Below, piece after piece: positions 23,401 through 37,000 of a stretch of 64,000 bases of DNA. The translations under genes and the position numbers were made by a program. Under the pieces are notes generated by a model that was not told the origin of the DNA, made no database searches, and saw only the letters and a program-made list of their open reading frames with translations. Every line of letters starts with the position of its first letter. Positions within the stretch are counted from its first letter, which is position 1. This DNA is from Chlamydoabsidia padenii (lineage: Eukaryota; Mucoromycota; Mucoromycetes; Mucorales; Cunninghamellaceae): assembly GCA_025330725.1 (NCBI GenBank), contig JAIWND010000017.1, forward strand, positions 434,001 through 498,000, read 5' to 3'.

Positions 23401-24566
23401 ACTCTCGATACACACTCATTGATTTTATCTTGTACAAATTGCTCCCTAGGTCGTCAGACAAGTCCAAAAACAACATTTGCTTGGTGGTACCTTCTCAACT
23501 TCAATCATTAGTCATACAACAACACCATGCAAGCATCTGGGCTGGACATTTTGGAATAAACAAGACAATCAAGAAAATCATAAACTCAAAACTTTGGTGG
23601 ACAACAATATACAGCGACGTCAAAAACTTTATCACCAAATGCAATCTGTGTCAACAAACGAAATCACCAAATCACCCTATAAAGACAATTGACCGCGACA
23701 CCACCGGCAATCATCCGTTTCACCGTGTAGCTTTGGATTTTTTTGGACCTCTACCAAAAACGAACAACAACAGTCAGTACATCCTGGTCATCGTGGATAC
23801 CTTCAGCCGATACATCGAACTCTATCCTATGCCAACTACAACTCAAGAAGCTGTAGTATCGATTCTATACAACAAATTTGTACCTAGACATGGCTTACCA
23901 TATGAATGGCTTTCCGACAATGGCCCACCCTTTGGATCATCCTTCGTCAACCAACTCGCACAAGCATTCCAAATTGACATCAAATTTACACCAGCGTATC
24001 ACCCGCAATCGAACGGCATAGTGGAACGGATGATGGGTACCATTAGACGCATGATCATTTCCTACATCGACCAACCAAGAATAAACGAACATTGGGACCA
24101 ACATTTACGGATTTTCCGATTCGTCCACAACACAACAACACACGATTCAACGAAGAATACTCCCTTTTTCCTGGTTCACGGTCGCGAAGCACGCTTGCCT
24201 CTCATTTCTGGAAATGTCATCACTCCACCATCATACTCGCACACATCATATAAAGCACCACCCATCTCTGACTACATCGACAATATGAACTCGGTATTGA
24301 ACACTGCCTACGACGTTATATGTAATCACAAAGCGAAATCCTCATCTTTACGACCAAATCCTTATGCAGTCAACGACTCGGTCTTGCTCTTCAACACACA
24401 ACAAACTCGATCGCAACAACATCGGCACCGGAAACTGCTATTAGATTGGGTCGGTCCATATACAATCAAGGAAATCAACTCGCCTTCAACAGTTACCTTA
24501 ATAGATTCGAACAACAAAGTGACCAAAAACGTTCACATCAGCCGAATCAAGCAACATCACTCTTAA
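20460..24566 (+). CDS. Ty3/gypsy Gag-Pol polyprotein (1368 aa)
   Basis: One frame carries every retrotransposon domain in Ty3/gypsy order. Gag is about 1-270, with an Asn-rich region. A CCHC knuckle (CDVCGKIGHLTKRC) lies near 282-295. The aspartic protease has VDTGAE near 367. The reverse transcriptase has KLDLASGYWQIPV, MPFGLSNAP and catalytic YMDD near 675. RNase H includes HSDAATTSG near 822, QELEAL and TDHSSL. The integrase has an HHCC finger near 1022-1058 and a DDE triad near D1092, D1154 and E1189 (ALDFFGP, SDNGPP, GIVERMM). The C-terminus has a GPY motif (WVGPYTI) and no chromodomain. Gag and Pol are fused without a frameshift, as in Tf1-like elements. The start is the first ATG after the PBS (CCACCATGG context). 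Confidence 0.95.
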   Translation: MAPKYSTTPGINPNQLQQSSEFTNWLQLQTAEKLPITPYSPNTSLRSWFKTYEAIADSYGIPHQLLIRPSINLLPQQLQVYALKLNPILLTSWNRYQETLLARFGRPAEKEDQETMAKLNQLKQQRNQPLALHATDFDNTIRDLNKAKRDRELIDIFIRSLHSETLKYLLFSQLRAFDRDNSNGDPKDKKSLTLAEVVDEALSIEQNVYDYPSLFNDQPQQFNHQQNIQPIDEDVEMIGHIRHGQRNGNRNNNYNNNNHHNNNRRNNNNQQKRAWTENGKPICDVCGKIGHLTKRCYKNAKANRGNYTKSTRNVNSVQVSGNTNDTQKASENSERKVEINHISHVANTRYYSPHCSISIQGHDLLALVDTGAEISAIDYSTCTKLNLALDTTNSIDYQDINGNTTSTCGTAKVILFGKQVHLHVIQNLSKSLVIGYDLIKQLKGIVDSNKQQLIININGNKIDIPIASKSSNIFATSVLTPNEKQQIHQIIQHHSAIIPENNKKPSVTNLIEFTIDTGDSQPIFIPPRRLHPIIQQQMDTELEELISLNIISLVQSPQWASPAHMVKKADGSYRLVGDYKAINQVTKRIQYTFTSIHDALDSLGQATIFTKLDLASGYWQIPVKQEHRPKTALSTRNGVYQFNVMPFGLSNAPAVFQSLMDQVLSNLKWSCCTCYMDDIVIYSSSISQHLQHLQLVLDALLAANLSIKLSKCQFAVPKIKYLGFIISENGVTSDPDKIAPIINFPTPQTIKHVERFLGMANVYHRFISSFAVKSEPLRRLKKKETPFTWNTDQQHAFTTLKNDLASLPTLKQPNFILPFEIHSDAATTSGIAVILCQRHHDYPYPLSFASRSLSPAEKNYSVQELEALAIYWGIKKFRCYIECSPVTVYTDHSSLSWLLNTKEHHQPRLWRWSLFLKQFDINIQYIKGSNNHAADALSRHPLPSMHAISTSFTALNTIDWKSAQEKDLLIGKLKLKVNRKDSRYTLIDFILYKLLPRSSDKSKNNICLVVPSQLQSLVIQQHHASIWAGHFGINKTIKKIINSKLWWTTIYSDVKNFITKCNLCQQTKSPNHPIKTIDRDTTGNHPFHRVALDFFGPLPKTNNNSQYILVIVDTFSRYIELYPMPTTTQEAVVSILYNKFVPRHGLPYEWLSDNGPPFGSSFVNQLAQAFQIDIKFTPAYHPQSNGIVERMMGTIRRMIISYIDQPRINEHWDQHLRIFRFVHNTTTHDSTKNTPFFLVHGREARLPLISGNVITPPSYSHTSYKAPPISDYIDNMNSVLNTAYDVICNHKAKSSSLRPNPYAVNDSVLLFNTQQTRSQQHRHRKLLLDWVGPYTIKEINSPSTVTLIDSNNKVTKNVHISRIKQHHS

Positions 24567-24720
24567 TTATAAATTAAATTATATATTATTGTCATATTTT
24601 TTTTTACATCATTTGGAGTCATGCTTTTTCCCACTGGGTTTTACCGCAGACTCCGTAGTTTATTGATCTTATATATATACTTTTTTTCTCTCACCATTGT
24701 CTTCTTCTTAAACGTGGGGA

Positions 24721-24855
24721 TGTCATATACTCCGCTCTTTCTCTATATATATTTATCCTTTGTTATATCAATAAACATTATCTTTTCTTCTCACTCATAT
24801 CTCATCTCTTATTTGGACTCCGCTCCGTCTCCGTCTTTAAAACCTAAACATTACA
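24721..24855 (+). repeat. 3' LTR (135 bp)
   Basis: Identical copy of 20304-20438, preceded by the purine-rich GTGGGGA (about 24714-24720), the likely polypurine tract. Confidence 0.92.
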
Positions 24856-25265
24856 CCTTGACCTTTCTATAGTCAAAAATAGAAACGCCATTAACTCATC
24901 CGACTGTCAACCGATCTCAGTGATTCAAATGGCTGTGCATACTTTATGATTGCTTTCCGGTATGCTTTACAGCAAAAGCTTAAACCCTCAGACGCTTGTG
25001 TCAGTCTGGTCAAGCTAAAGGTGGTTTGTGCCCCGTATTTCCATTCTCATTGGACCCCAGTAAAGCTCTATTTTATTAATCCTTTGAGTGAGTTGAACTG
25101 TATAATGATAAAGAGTTACAAAGACAAAGAATGATAGAGGACCTGTTTTACGAATAAAATTTAAGGGTCCATCCCTTTGGGAAGAAGAATAGTCGGAGCG
25201 GGATCTGAAATATTGTTCGCAATATAGAGGACTAAAATTTCAATTCTCCCTTTCTCTCTTTCTCT

Positions 25266-25311
<46 letters not shown>

Positions 25312-25317
25312 TATAAA
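24856..25317. other. Intergenic region ending in a long T-tract before the peroxiredoxin ATG
   Basis: No gene supported; a 62-codon frame at 24949-25134 has no recognisable domain. GGAGCGGGATCTGAAA at about 25195-25210 matches the recurrent promoter motif. About 37 T's (25269-25306) lie only about 11 bp before the start codon, so they probably belong to the core promoter or 5' UTR. Confidence 0.4.
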
Positions 25318-26199
25318 ATGTTCGCCCTTCGTCGTGCTGCTACCACTATCCCTCGTGCCTCTCTCTCTTTGTACACAGCCAACAAGTCATTGAATGCTTT
25401 ACGTCCTGCTATCAATGTCTCCTTGAAACAATCCAAAATCAACCACTGGCGCGCCTTGTCAAACTTTGCTGGCGAAACACAACGTGCTTTCATCCAACGT
25501 AAGTTTGTAATTGTTTCAATCTTGTGGCGATGCATTACGATATTAACCTTTTTCTTTCTTTTTTTGAATAGAACCTGCTCCTCAGTGGACTGCTCCTGCT
25601 GTTTGTGATGGTGAATTCAAGGACATTTCTTTATCTGACTACAAGGGTAAATATGTGGTATTCTTCTGGTACCCCATGGACTTTACCTTTGTCTGTCCTA
25701 CCGAAATCATTGCCTTCTCCGATCGTATCAGCGAATTTGAAGCTTTGGACTGTGCTGTCATTGGTGCTTCCACTGATTCGGGTAAGGGAGGAGGGTGTGT
25801 GTATGGAATCTGACAATGATATTGACGTCTTCTTTTTGCATAGAATTCTCTCATTTGGCTTGGATCAACACCCCTCGTAAACAAGGTGGTCTTGGTGAAA
25901 TGAAGATTCCTTTGGTGGCCGATAAGACCAAATCTATTGCCAAGAACTATGGTGTTTTGTTGGAAGATGCTGGCGTGGCTCTTCGTGGTCTGTTTATCAT
26001 TGATCCCAAGGGCACTCTGCGTCAAATTACCATCAATGATTTGCCTGTCGGTCGCTCCGTAGATGAAGTCTTGCGTTTGGTCAAAGCCTTCAAATTCACT
26101 GATGAACACGGGGAAGTGTGTCCTGCTGGATGGAATCAAGGCGACAAGACTATCAAACCTAGTGTTAAGGACTCCAAGGAATACTTCTCTACTCAATAA
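25318..26199 (+). CDS. Typical 2-Cys peroxiredoxin, probably mitochondrial
   Basis: Exons 25318-25498, 25572-25781 and 25844-26199 give 248 residues. The N-terminal 50-60 residues ([19 protein letters not shown]...) are basic, hydroxylated and free of acids, a mitochondrial presequence. The peroxiredoxin core follows: [12 protein letters not shown] holds the peroxidatic Cys, [23 protein letters not shown] is the typical AhpC/Prx1 region, and GEVCPAGW holds the resolving Cys near the C-terminus. It reduces H2O2 and organic peroxides using thioredoxin. Length is normal for a presequence-bearing Prx1/PRDX3 type. An (AAT)n run with AATAAA follows at 26247-26271. Confidence 0.95.
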
Positions 26200-26790
26200 A
26201 AGAAATGGATTTGGATCATTGTTGTCTAATTTAGCTGTTTGATAACGATAATAATAATAATAATAATAAAGGCTTTTGATATAGGATGATGCTTCGTTAG
26301 GTTGGGAGTATGTTACAACCTGTCATGTTTTTTTAGGTCTGCGGGGTTTAAATATGTTTTTGCTTGATGATGATCGATTAAAGAGGTATACTTGACATCC
26401 CTGCCTTGATCATATTTTTTTTTTTTTTAAATGACCACGTTTGTTTTGTTAGCATAATAGTCGTCGTCCCCTGCCCCTTTGAATAAAAGGGTGGGATTAA
26501 AAATTTTCAGCGTTTAATTCACCGTCACCGCCCAATTTCAATTGATTGGGCCTTTTTTTTCTCGCATGTAAGGGCGCTGAAATTTTCTTTGGGCGCTCTT
26601 TTTTTTTTTTTTTTTTAATTCACTCCTCTTTGCCTTTGTTTGTGTTTTATTGACCGTGTCTTTGTGTTATTTATAAAGTAACAATTACCACCATCGTATA
26701 CACCCCCTTACGTCTTTTATTCTTCCCTCGTCATAAAGTACCTCCACCCATTAATCCTTCTTCCCACCTTTTACATTCAACAAGCCACCA
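26200..26790. promoter_or_regulatory. Intergenic/promoter region of the sirtuin gene
   Basis: It contains GCGGGGTTTAAATATG (26341-26356), a T-tract near 26599-26616 and CCAATTTCAATTGATTGG (about 26533-26550), a palindromic CCAAT-box pair. No coding frame. Confidence 0.35.
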
Positions 26791-28095
26791 ATGAAAGTCA
26801 GATTCTCGACATCTGATCCACCTGAAGTCATTGACCCTTATGTAGCTGATCTTGCTGCGTGTCTTGCTCGTAGTAAAAGAGCAGTAGTCATAACTGGTGC
26901 TGGTATCTCTTGCAACAGTGGCATTCCTGTAAGTGGTATTATTATATTGATATATTCAATATTTAACTTACTTTTTACTCCTCGATAGGATTTCCGGTCG
27001 TCCGATGGTCTTTATAATCTTGTGAAGAAGAAACATCCTGATACGGTTTTACGTGGTAAAGAACTCTTTGATGCTATGCTCTTCAAGGATGAACAACAAA
27101 CACGGTGCTTTTATACTTTTATGGCGGAACTCAAGACATTGATCAGCAAAGCACAACCTACAGCAACACACAACTTTATCAGCGATATGAAAGACAAGGG
27201 CCAATTATTACGGTGTTACACGCAAAATATTGATTGTTTGGAGGATAACTTGGATCAACACTTGGTACAATTACACGGAACGATGGATAAAGTACAATGT
27301 ACCCTTTGCTCAGCGACGTACGATTTCTCTCCTGCTCACCAAGACCAATTCCGATCGGGCGAACCTCCTGCGTGTCCTAAATGCAAAGACAATGAAATGG
27401 AGCGACAACGACTGGGTAAGCGATCTTTAGCCACTGGCACTCTACGACCCGCGGTGGTGCTTTACAATGAAGAACATCCTCGCGGCGACATGATCGGATT
27501 GGCTCAAGCAAACGATATCAAGAAACGACCTGATCTGTTGATTGTCATGGGCACCTCTCTCAAGATTGTCGCGCTTAAAAAATTTATCAAGCAAATGGCC
27601 AAATCAATACACTTGAATCATCCTCGCACTGGACGCGTTATCTTTATCAACAAGACGAAACCAACAAAGGAATGGGATCCTGTGTTTGATTACGAAGTGA
27701 TGGGTGATGCGGATAGTTGGGTGGGTCTGACAGAACAAAAATTACAGGATACCAAGGCTATGGCGGCGGCTAAACTTCGTTTGCGTGTGGCCATCAAGCG
27801 TCAAGAAGAACAGGAATTGGAAGAACAGGAAAATCAGGACAAGGAAAATATTAGGAATAGTGCCACCAAACGTCGACGAAAATCACAATCCAACGCTTTA
27901 CTCTCTTCTACAACTTGTACGTCTACAAAGATCACCATCAAGAAAACTATCTCCTCCAGACCATCACGGTCAGCTACTACTAATAATAATGATAATAACA
28001 ACAACAGCAAGAAATTACCTCTCAAGGAACATAATTTGGATAGCTGGATCGGGACAAGAAGTAGAACGACCAAGGCATCGCGTTTAATAGAATAG
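26791..28095 (+). CDS. NAD-dependent histone deacetylase (sirtuin), Hst3/Hst4-like
   Basis: Two exons (26791-26928, 26989-28095) give 414 residues. Sirtuin motifs are complete: GAGISCNSGIP|DFRSSDGLY across the intron, TQNIDCLE, the catalytic His in QLHGTMDKVQC, zinc cysteines CTLC and CPKC, then RPAVVLYNEEHP, MGTSLKI and the FINKTKPTKEWDPVFDY pocket. GISCNSGIPDFRSSDGLY with a short N-terminus is characteristic of the fungal Hst3/Hst4 group, which deacetylates H3K56 in replication and damage responses (family knowledge). The C-terminal 110 residues are charged and low-complexity, with basic KRRRK and a late TRSRTTKAS, likely nuclear targeting. CAATAAA lies about 45 bp after the stop. Confidence 0.93.
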
Positions 28096-28616
28096 TTCTC
28101 TCTTTTAGTATAGTTTTTAACCCCTTAATTTGCACTAGATCAATAAACATAAATAAAACACACTTCTTCCATTGTTGATGATTACATATATATATATATA
28201 TATATAATGTCCTTTGTATGATGCCTCTTTTTTTAAAAAGAAATTAATATTGTCTCTCAATGCTGTATGTTGACTTTTTTTACTATAGTATGTGTAACAG
28301 AATAATCTATTTATTGACTAGATATATACTGCTACAATTACATTGTTTGCTGGAAAAGGCCGCTTCAAATAATTTAAAGAGGCGCTTAAACATCAACCCC
28401 TCACAGCATGAACGTTGATGTTAAAAGTTGCTACTATAGACTATCCAAAGTCAATCTATTGATCATTTGTTATACATGACACCAATGTACCAACCCAACT
28501 AAACAAACCAAAAAAAAAAGACAAGTTTACCACCCCCACAAGCGCACTTTATTATAATCATCAATTAAAAACATACATTATATAGCTAATAAGGGAGGAG
28601 TGTCTATGTATCCAGT
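28096..28616. other. Convergent 3' intergenic region
   Basis: Lies between the 3' ends of the sirtuin (+) and transporter (-) genes. Contains AATAAA signals, a (TA)n stretch at 28188-28205 and an A-run; no gene. Confidence 0.4.
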
Positions 28617-30356
28617 TTATGCATCATCAGTACCATTTCCTAAATTCTTGATAGGTGTAGCGCCATAATGTTCGGTGGAAGATGTCGCTTCGATGCCCAT
28701 CAAAGAAATGTCGTAGCCATTTTCCCGCAAATACTGTTTAAAAGCTTGATCTTCTTCCTCCAAACCGTTCGGACCGATATCTTGAAAGGCAAACCAAGCA
28801 AATACACCGGTGACAATAGCAATACCACTACCCACCAAAAAAGGAGCACGCAAACCAAGATGTTCCCGCATTGGCCCAAAAGCGATCGTTCCCACCGTGG
28901 CACCCACTTTACCAAAGGCAGCAGCAATACCATAACCAGTTCCACGGACCGAAGAAGGGAAACTTTCCATACTGATGAGACCCATGGTATTACCTGGACC
29001 CATTTCGGCCAAGGCCAGAAACAAACCGTAGAGGATCACAAAGAGAGGGAAGTAGTTGGTAGATAGAGATCCAAAGGTGCTGCCGATCATCATTCCAACC
29101 AGACCCAGAGAGATCAAGCCCAAAGTCAACGTTTGCCTTCGTCCGATCCTGTCAACCAAAAAAGCACCCGAGACACAGCCAGGAAGGTACAGGGAGTATA
29201 GCATGATGTTCCAAGCACAAGTGATGATCATGGGTTGACCACCAGCCACTTGATTGATAATCACAGAAGAGAAGACACCGTTAGGGTAGGAGATAAAGTC
29301 GTAGACAAACCAAGTAAATGACACTGCAAAAAGTTTTCGCCAGTATCTTTTAAAGATCAGCCAGTAAGGGACTTTTTTCTTCATTGCATTGGCCTTATAT
29401 TGCTTGGTATCAGTCATTTTCAAACGGTCTATATAAAGGAACCAACCATGTTGTTAGTAATAAGCAAGTATGCATATTCATACTTACAGTATAAGACAAT
29501 AGTAGGAGGAACCACACCAAGGCCAAGTGACAAACGCCAAACAGGTTCCAAGTTATCTTCAGAGTAGATGGCCAATAGGATAAGAGGGATAAGAGCAGAA
29601 ACCACATAGCCAAAATCAATGACAAAGTTAGTCAGCAAAACAAATAATTTACCACGATTGCTAGGAGATACTTCATCAGCCGATTCACCAGCTGATACTG
29701 AGCTACACGGGTATTCACCACCCACACCCACACCTATTAAAAAAAAATCAGTCATTTATTTCGTTTCCAGCACCATGTTTCAACTTACCCAGTATGCCAC
29801 GAGCAATAACCATCATCCATAAAAGTCCTTGTGGGGTAAATCCATTAGAAAGAGCCGACATGGTGGCGCCCAAAATGACAAACCCAGTAGTTGCTACTAA
29901 TCCAGCCTTCCTACCAATGCGATCCACAAACAAGCCAAATCCCTAGTCCCCTCCCCCCCCAAAAAAAAAAAGTTGGTTTAGTACCACGTTCATTAAATAT
30001 CCATTCCCACACCTACTTACCAATTGTCCAACCACACAGCCAACAAACATGGCATAAGATAATCGAGAGGATACAGTAGTGTTAAAGATGGTGGGGCCGT
30101 AGATCTTACCAAGAGCCAAGTTGATAAAACTGAGTACACCACTTTGGTACCCGTCGCTTAGTAGACCAGCAGCACTAAAAACCATATTAAAAAAAGATGC
30201 AGCAGACGTTGTTCTTTTATTGCTATTTGATTTCTTGTCGTTACCGTCCATTAAGGGAGTCATGTCGTCATTATCAGTAGATTCTAGTAAGTTGTCATTT
30301 TCTATAATGTCTTCTTCATGATCAGTGTAGTTGTGTCCTGAGAGTAATGCAGCCAT
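28617..30356 (-). CDS. MFS transporter, Git1/phosphate:H+ symporter-like
   Basis: Four exons (complement of 28617-29428, about 29488-29733, about 29789-29942, 30021-30356) give 515 residues. After an acidic N-terminus (HEEDIIENDNLL...) about twelve TMs follow. Motifs include GFGLFVDRIGRKAG (loop 2-3 signature), GVGVGGEYPCSSVSAGES (TM4/5), the central cytoplasmic loop, DRIGRRQT (the matching C-half signature) and ESFPSSVRGTGYG. GGEYP..S plus DRIGRK is typical of the Pho84/Git1 group. EYPCSSVSAGESADE and the absence of a Pho84-like phosphate loop favour Git1-like glycerophosphodiester or organic-anion uptake; the substrate is inference. An upstream in-frame Met at 30410 is possible, but the Met at 30356 better fits the acidic N-terminus. 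Confidence 0.85.
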
Positions 30357-30506
30357 GGTGTAGTTATTAAAGGTATATATTGGTTCGAGTAAAATACAGG
30401 CTGGTGTCAATAAATTGTGTCGAGTTGGCGAAAGGAAGGAAAGAAGAATGAAATTTGAAAAAGTTGGGAAAAAAGTATAGCAACTAATTCAAGTCCCGAC
30501 TAATGC

Positions 30507-30539
<33 letters not shown>

Positions 30540-30820
30540 AACTGCTGTGGATACAAATCAGTCGATTCTATGATTCCGAATTAAACAGGAATATCATCAT
30601 TCTACAAACTTTATTTTTTGGATCAAATGGTTGTTGATGTGTGATTGGTCCATTTAACGTGAACCTGACCCAACTGTAAAGTAAAATCAAGTACAGCACA
30701 ATACAAACATAAACATAAACATAACTAATTTTAGTTATATGTATTAAAAAAAAAAGGGGTAAAGACTATTTTAAGGGGATAACTACAGTTAAAGAGAGAT
30801 ACATATAAATATCCAGGCTA
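30357..30820. other. Intergenic region with A29 tract and promoter motif
   Basis: TTCAAGTCCCGAC (30488-30500) lies about 130 bp upstream of the transporter start and is followed by about 29 A's (30509-30537). No gene. The 3' end of the MYST gene follows. Confidence 0.4.
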
Positions 30821-33504
<2,684 letters not shown>

Positions 33505-34012
33505 TGAGTCAAAGGCGCATGTGAATGCCTATCAAGGTGAGTAAGTAAAAAGGCGTTTAATGTGAAGAGTATTTGTTGTGTGGATATAAAAAAAAGACGA
33601 AGAAAAGATGCGTTCAGCCCGTCAGAACTTTATTTATTGGGTTGTTTTAAGGCGCCGACTCAAACATTTTGTAACAACTGTGTGGATGTTAATCATTACA
33701 ATATCCAATAGACATGGTTAATTTTACCCCCCCCCCATAGTAATGTGTTGTATACTGCTTCAACAGATATTTTTATTATAAAAAAGACAAAATAAACCAC
33801 ATAGTAAAAGTACTAATACTGAGATTAGGAGAGAGAAGGAGGGAGGGATGGCAAAGGGGGGATATATGTATATAACTATCAACTATATAAAGGGATATAC
33901 ACATTTGTAACATATAAAAGCATTGCGGTATGTAAAAGAATATATAGATATAGATATCAAAAAGAATGATGAAGAGTATCTTTCGTTAGAGAAAGACAAA
34001 TGGTTGGAGATA
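33505..34012. other. Intergenic, no feature seen
   Basis: Lies between the MYST gene start and the kinesin 3' end. A C9 run at 33729-33737 and AT-rich stretches; no coding frame supported. Confidence 0.35.
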
Positions 34013-37000
34013 TCAGTTACGGAAGGGGATCCAAGAGGAAGAGCGGCGTTCTTGTTTTTCAGTCGCCGACACCTCACTATGGAAGATATAAAACCGCATT
34101 AGCAAACCATTTATCATGCAAGTGATTATTCCATGTCTTTTTTTTTCACTTACCTTTCGACCACAGCACCACTACCTCTTAAGGGTTTCGCAATTCTACC
34201 AAAGTTTCGAGCCATAGCGCTTTGTGACTTTTGAGAGCGTAGTTGTTCCAACCTTTCACGGACAGTTTGCAAGTTTGCTTCGAATCTAAAGAGGGAGGAG
34301 GAAGAGGTTAGTCTGGAAGTAAGCAAACTGTGTGAATTTCATTTTGTATGTACTTACTTTTGTGTTTGAGCAGTTTGGTTGTCTTGAGCTTCTTGTAGCA
34401 TCACTTCCAAAGTTTGGATACGTTCGCTTCGTGCGGCGAGTTTGCGATCGGAGATGGCTGCTTCCTTTTTCAATTGAGAGTTTTGTTCCACCAGCTATAA
34501 TGATAAAGTGATATGATACATTAGTATGATGTAACCAGGACAATCCCCTTTTTCTTATATTACCTGCTTTTGAACATTTGTCAATTGTTCCAAATTGCGT
34601 TCCAAGAAGGCCATCTTCTTTTGTTGAGCCTTGTTGTTGCTGACCTTCAAGACATGATTGTATTGTTCTCGAGATTCTTCAAGGGAGATTTCCAATTCCA
34701 CCACCCTTTCGCACCGAGATTGCAGATCACGCATCAAACCCTTCTTCATCACTTCAAAGTAGGCTAGTTGTTCAGCCATAGATTTCCGCATCTTTTCGAC
34801 ATCCTTTTCCTTTTCACTGATAGCAGCCGCTGTTTTAGGTTGAGAGTCCAAAGTTGCCTATAAAAACCAAGTGTGAAACAATTAGTTATATCACACTAGG
34901 TGGTCATTTTTCATTCCGAATTTACCTGCAAGTTGTCGTTAGAGATTCGTAACTCCACCATGACAGCATCAAGAGCCTTGTATTCTTCGTCCTTTCGATC
35001 CAATTCCTTTCGCAGTTCTTCAATTTCTTTTTGTTGCATTTCCTTCTTTGCGACATAGGTGTTTTCTAATTTGGTCTAAAGAAAAAAAAAAACGATTAGT
35101 AAGATAACAAGCAAAAGATGATATTATAACATTTCTTACCTTGAGTTCCGAAATAGTATCAGTTAAATCAGCATTGCGTTCCAAGGCAGTTTCTTCATCG
35201 GCGATGGCTTTTTCAAGTAGTTCTTCATATTCGGCTTCCAAGGCATTGAGTTTGGTTTCGAGATCTGTGCGCTTGACCAGCAGGGCTTCCTTGTCGTGGT
35301 GAAGATTCTTGATGACGAGTTCCTGTTGGTTGGCTTGGGCTTTGTATTGTTGTAGTTGTTGTCTAAGTTGTTGTAAGGCCTCTTCGCTAAGGTTGGCTGC
35401 TGAGTCGGGGTTCAGTTTGTTCAATGCATTCTTCATCTGTTGTTCTTTGAGAGAGATGTCATTGTCCTATAAAAACGAAAGAAAAAAAGTCAGTTCTTTT
35501 CTTTTATTGATACCAATATACTTACCAAAGGATCAAGAGATGCCATCATTTCCGCCATCTTGCTCGCCTTCTTTTTCGATTTCGTTTCATCTTCAGATTC
35601 CTTTTGTTGATTCCGGAGTTCAGCCAATGTCTTCTTCAATTCAGCCAATTCCAAGTCCAGTTCTTGATTAGCTTCGCGTAAAGAATCCACCGTTATGGCA
35701 CTTTCCTTGCTATCATACGAGACCTTTTGAAGTTGGAGCTTGACATCATTTAGTTCCGAGGTGATTTTTTGGTTGTCGGTGGACATTGTCTTTTCTTGTT
35801 CCTTCAACAAATCCAGTTCTTCTTGTAATGCCTCCATATGTTTTTCTCGATTTGACAGTTCGGATTCCTAGTGTATAAAAAGAAAAAGGAAAAAAGATAA
35901 AGTAGGTGGGTTAGGTCATCATCTTTTAGTGTTTGCTTATTGAGAGGGGGGGGAGACATACCTTTTCAGCGATCTGATCCATTAGTTCATTTTCTCTTCG
36001 TAAGAATTCTTCACGTTCATCCTTTTCGAGGGAGATGGCTGGTGTCACAGGTCTTGAGTCGTCCGCCAAGGTAGGTTTGAAGGCAGAAGGAGTTGGTGTT
36101 CTTGGTGAAGGTGACATTGCTGCTGGGGATGTTGGTGCCGTGCCAGATTTAGATGACTTCTCCATAGATGCCCATTGAAGTTCAGGTACAGTACCGCCAG
36201 ATCGCCAAATGGTGACTTCACCTTCCAATGCATTAATATAATGTTGGTAGCTGACAGTTTCGCCTTTGAATTTCTTCACCAGAGCCTTGAGTTCAGCAGG
36301 AGAGAGATCAGCATTCACCTTGGCCTTGTTCTTGATAGACTTGGCACGCACACCGAATCGAAGAGTGGATATGGTTTCGGCTTCATTGTATGAGGATGGT
36401 GAGCAATTAATGATAAGAGTGGTGCGAGAGTTACCGCCCAAAGATTCTTGAAGAATACGAGTCAATTTGGAGTCACGATAGGGTACATGGCTGGACTAAA
36501 AAATGTACACCCAGCCAATTGAGATTAGTATTAAAAGTTTAGTTTATCGCCAGCCTTTACTTTACCTTTCCATCCGTCAACGAATTGATAACCATACCAA
36601 GAGCTGTCAGTGACTTGTTGATCTTCTTTGCTTCTTCCAGTGTTTGTCCAGAAGCCCCAGTCTTGCCCACCTTTTCAGAACCAGCCAAATCGACGAGATA
36701 GAGTTTGCCACTTTTTGCTGCACCGGTATCCACATTTTTTTGAGTAATTGTAACCAGCACGATAGAGTGACTTCGAGAGCTTTCAGCGTTCATATCTAGT
36801 ATAAAAAATGAGAGAGAGTTGGTTAGTTTCTGGTATTCGATCATTTATTTGTCACATAAGATAGTGAGTATTTTCAACTTACTTGTATAGGCCACGACCC
36901 GATTGTTACCACCATTCTTCATGACTTCATAGACTTCTTCTGTGGATGAGACATATACCTCCAAGAGACCCTTGACATAAACACCTTTTGTTTTATCTTC

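Larger units (their letters stand above)
20304..24855 (+). mobile_element. Full-length Ty3/gypsy LTR retrotransposon, apparently young
   Basis: Two identical 135-bp LTRs (20304-20438, 24721-24855), each starting TGTCATATAC and ending ACATTACA, flank one uninterrupted Gag-Pol frame. A PBS-like TGGTGAGACTACC directly follows the 5' LTR, and a purine-rich GTGGGGA stretch directly precedes the 3' LTR. Total length is 4552 bp. Identical LTRs and an intact frame indicate recent insertion and possible activity (inference). The five bases outside each end (CCTCT and CCTTG) do not match, so no target-site duplication is evident. Confidence 0.92.

Noticed and set aside
24621..24872. 83-codon frame across the 3' LTR
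   Set aside because: Overlaps the PPT and LTR; the same peptide occurs at the 5' LTR by identity and is not conserved coding sequence.
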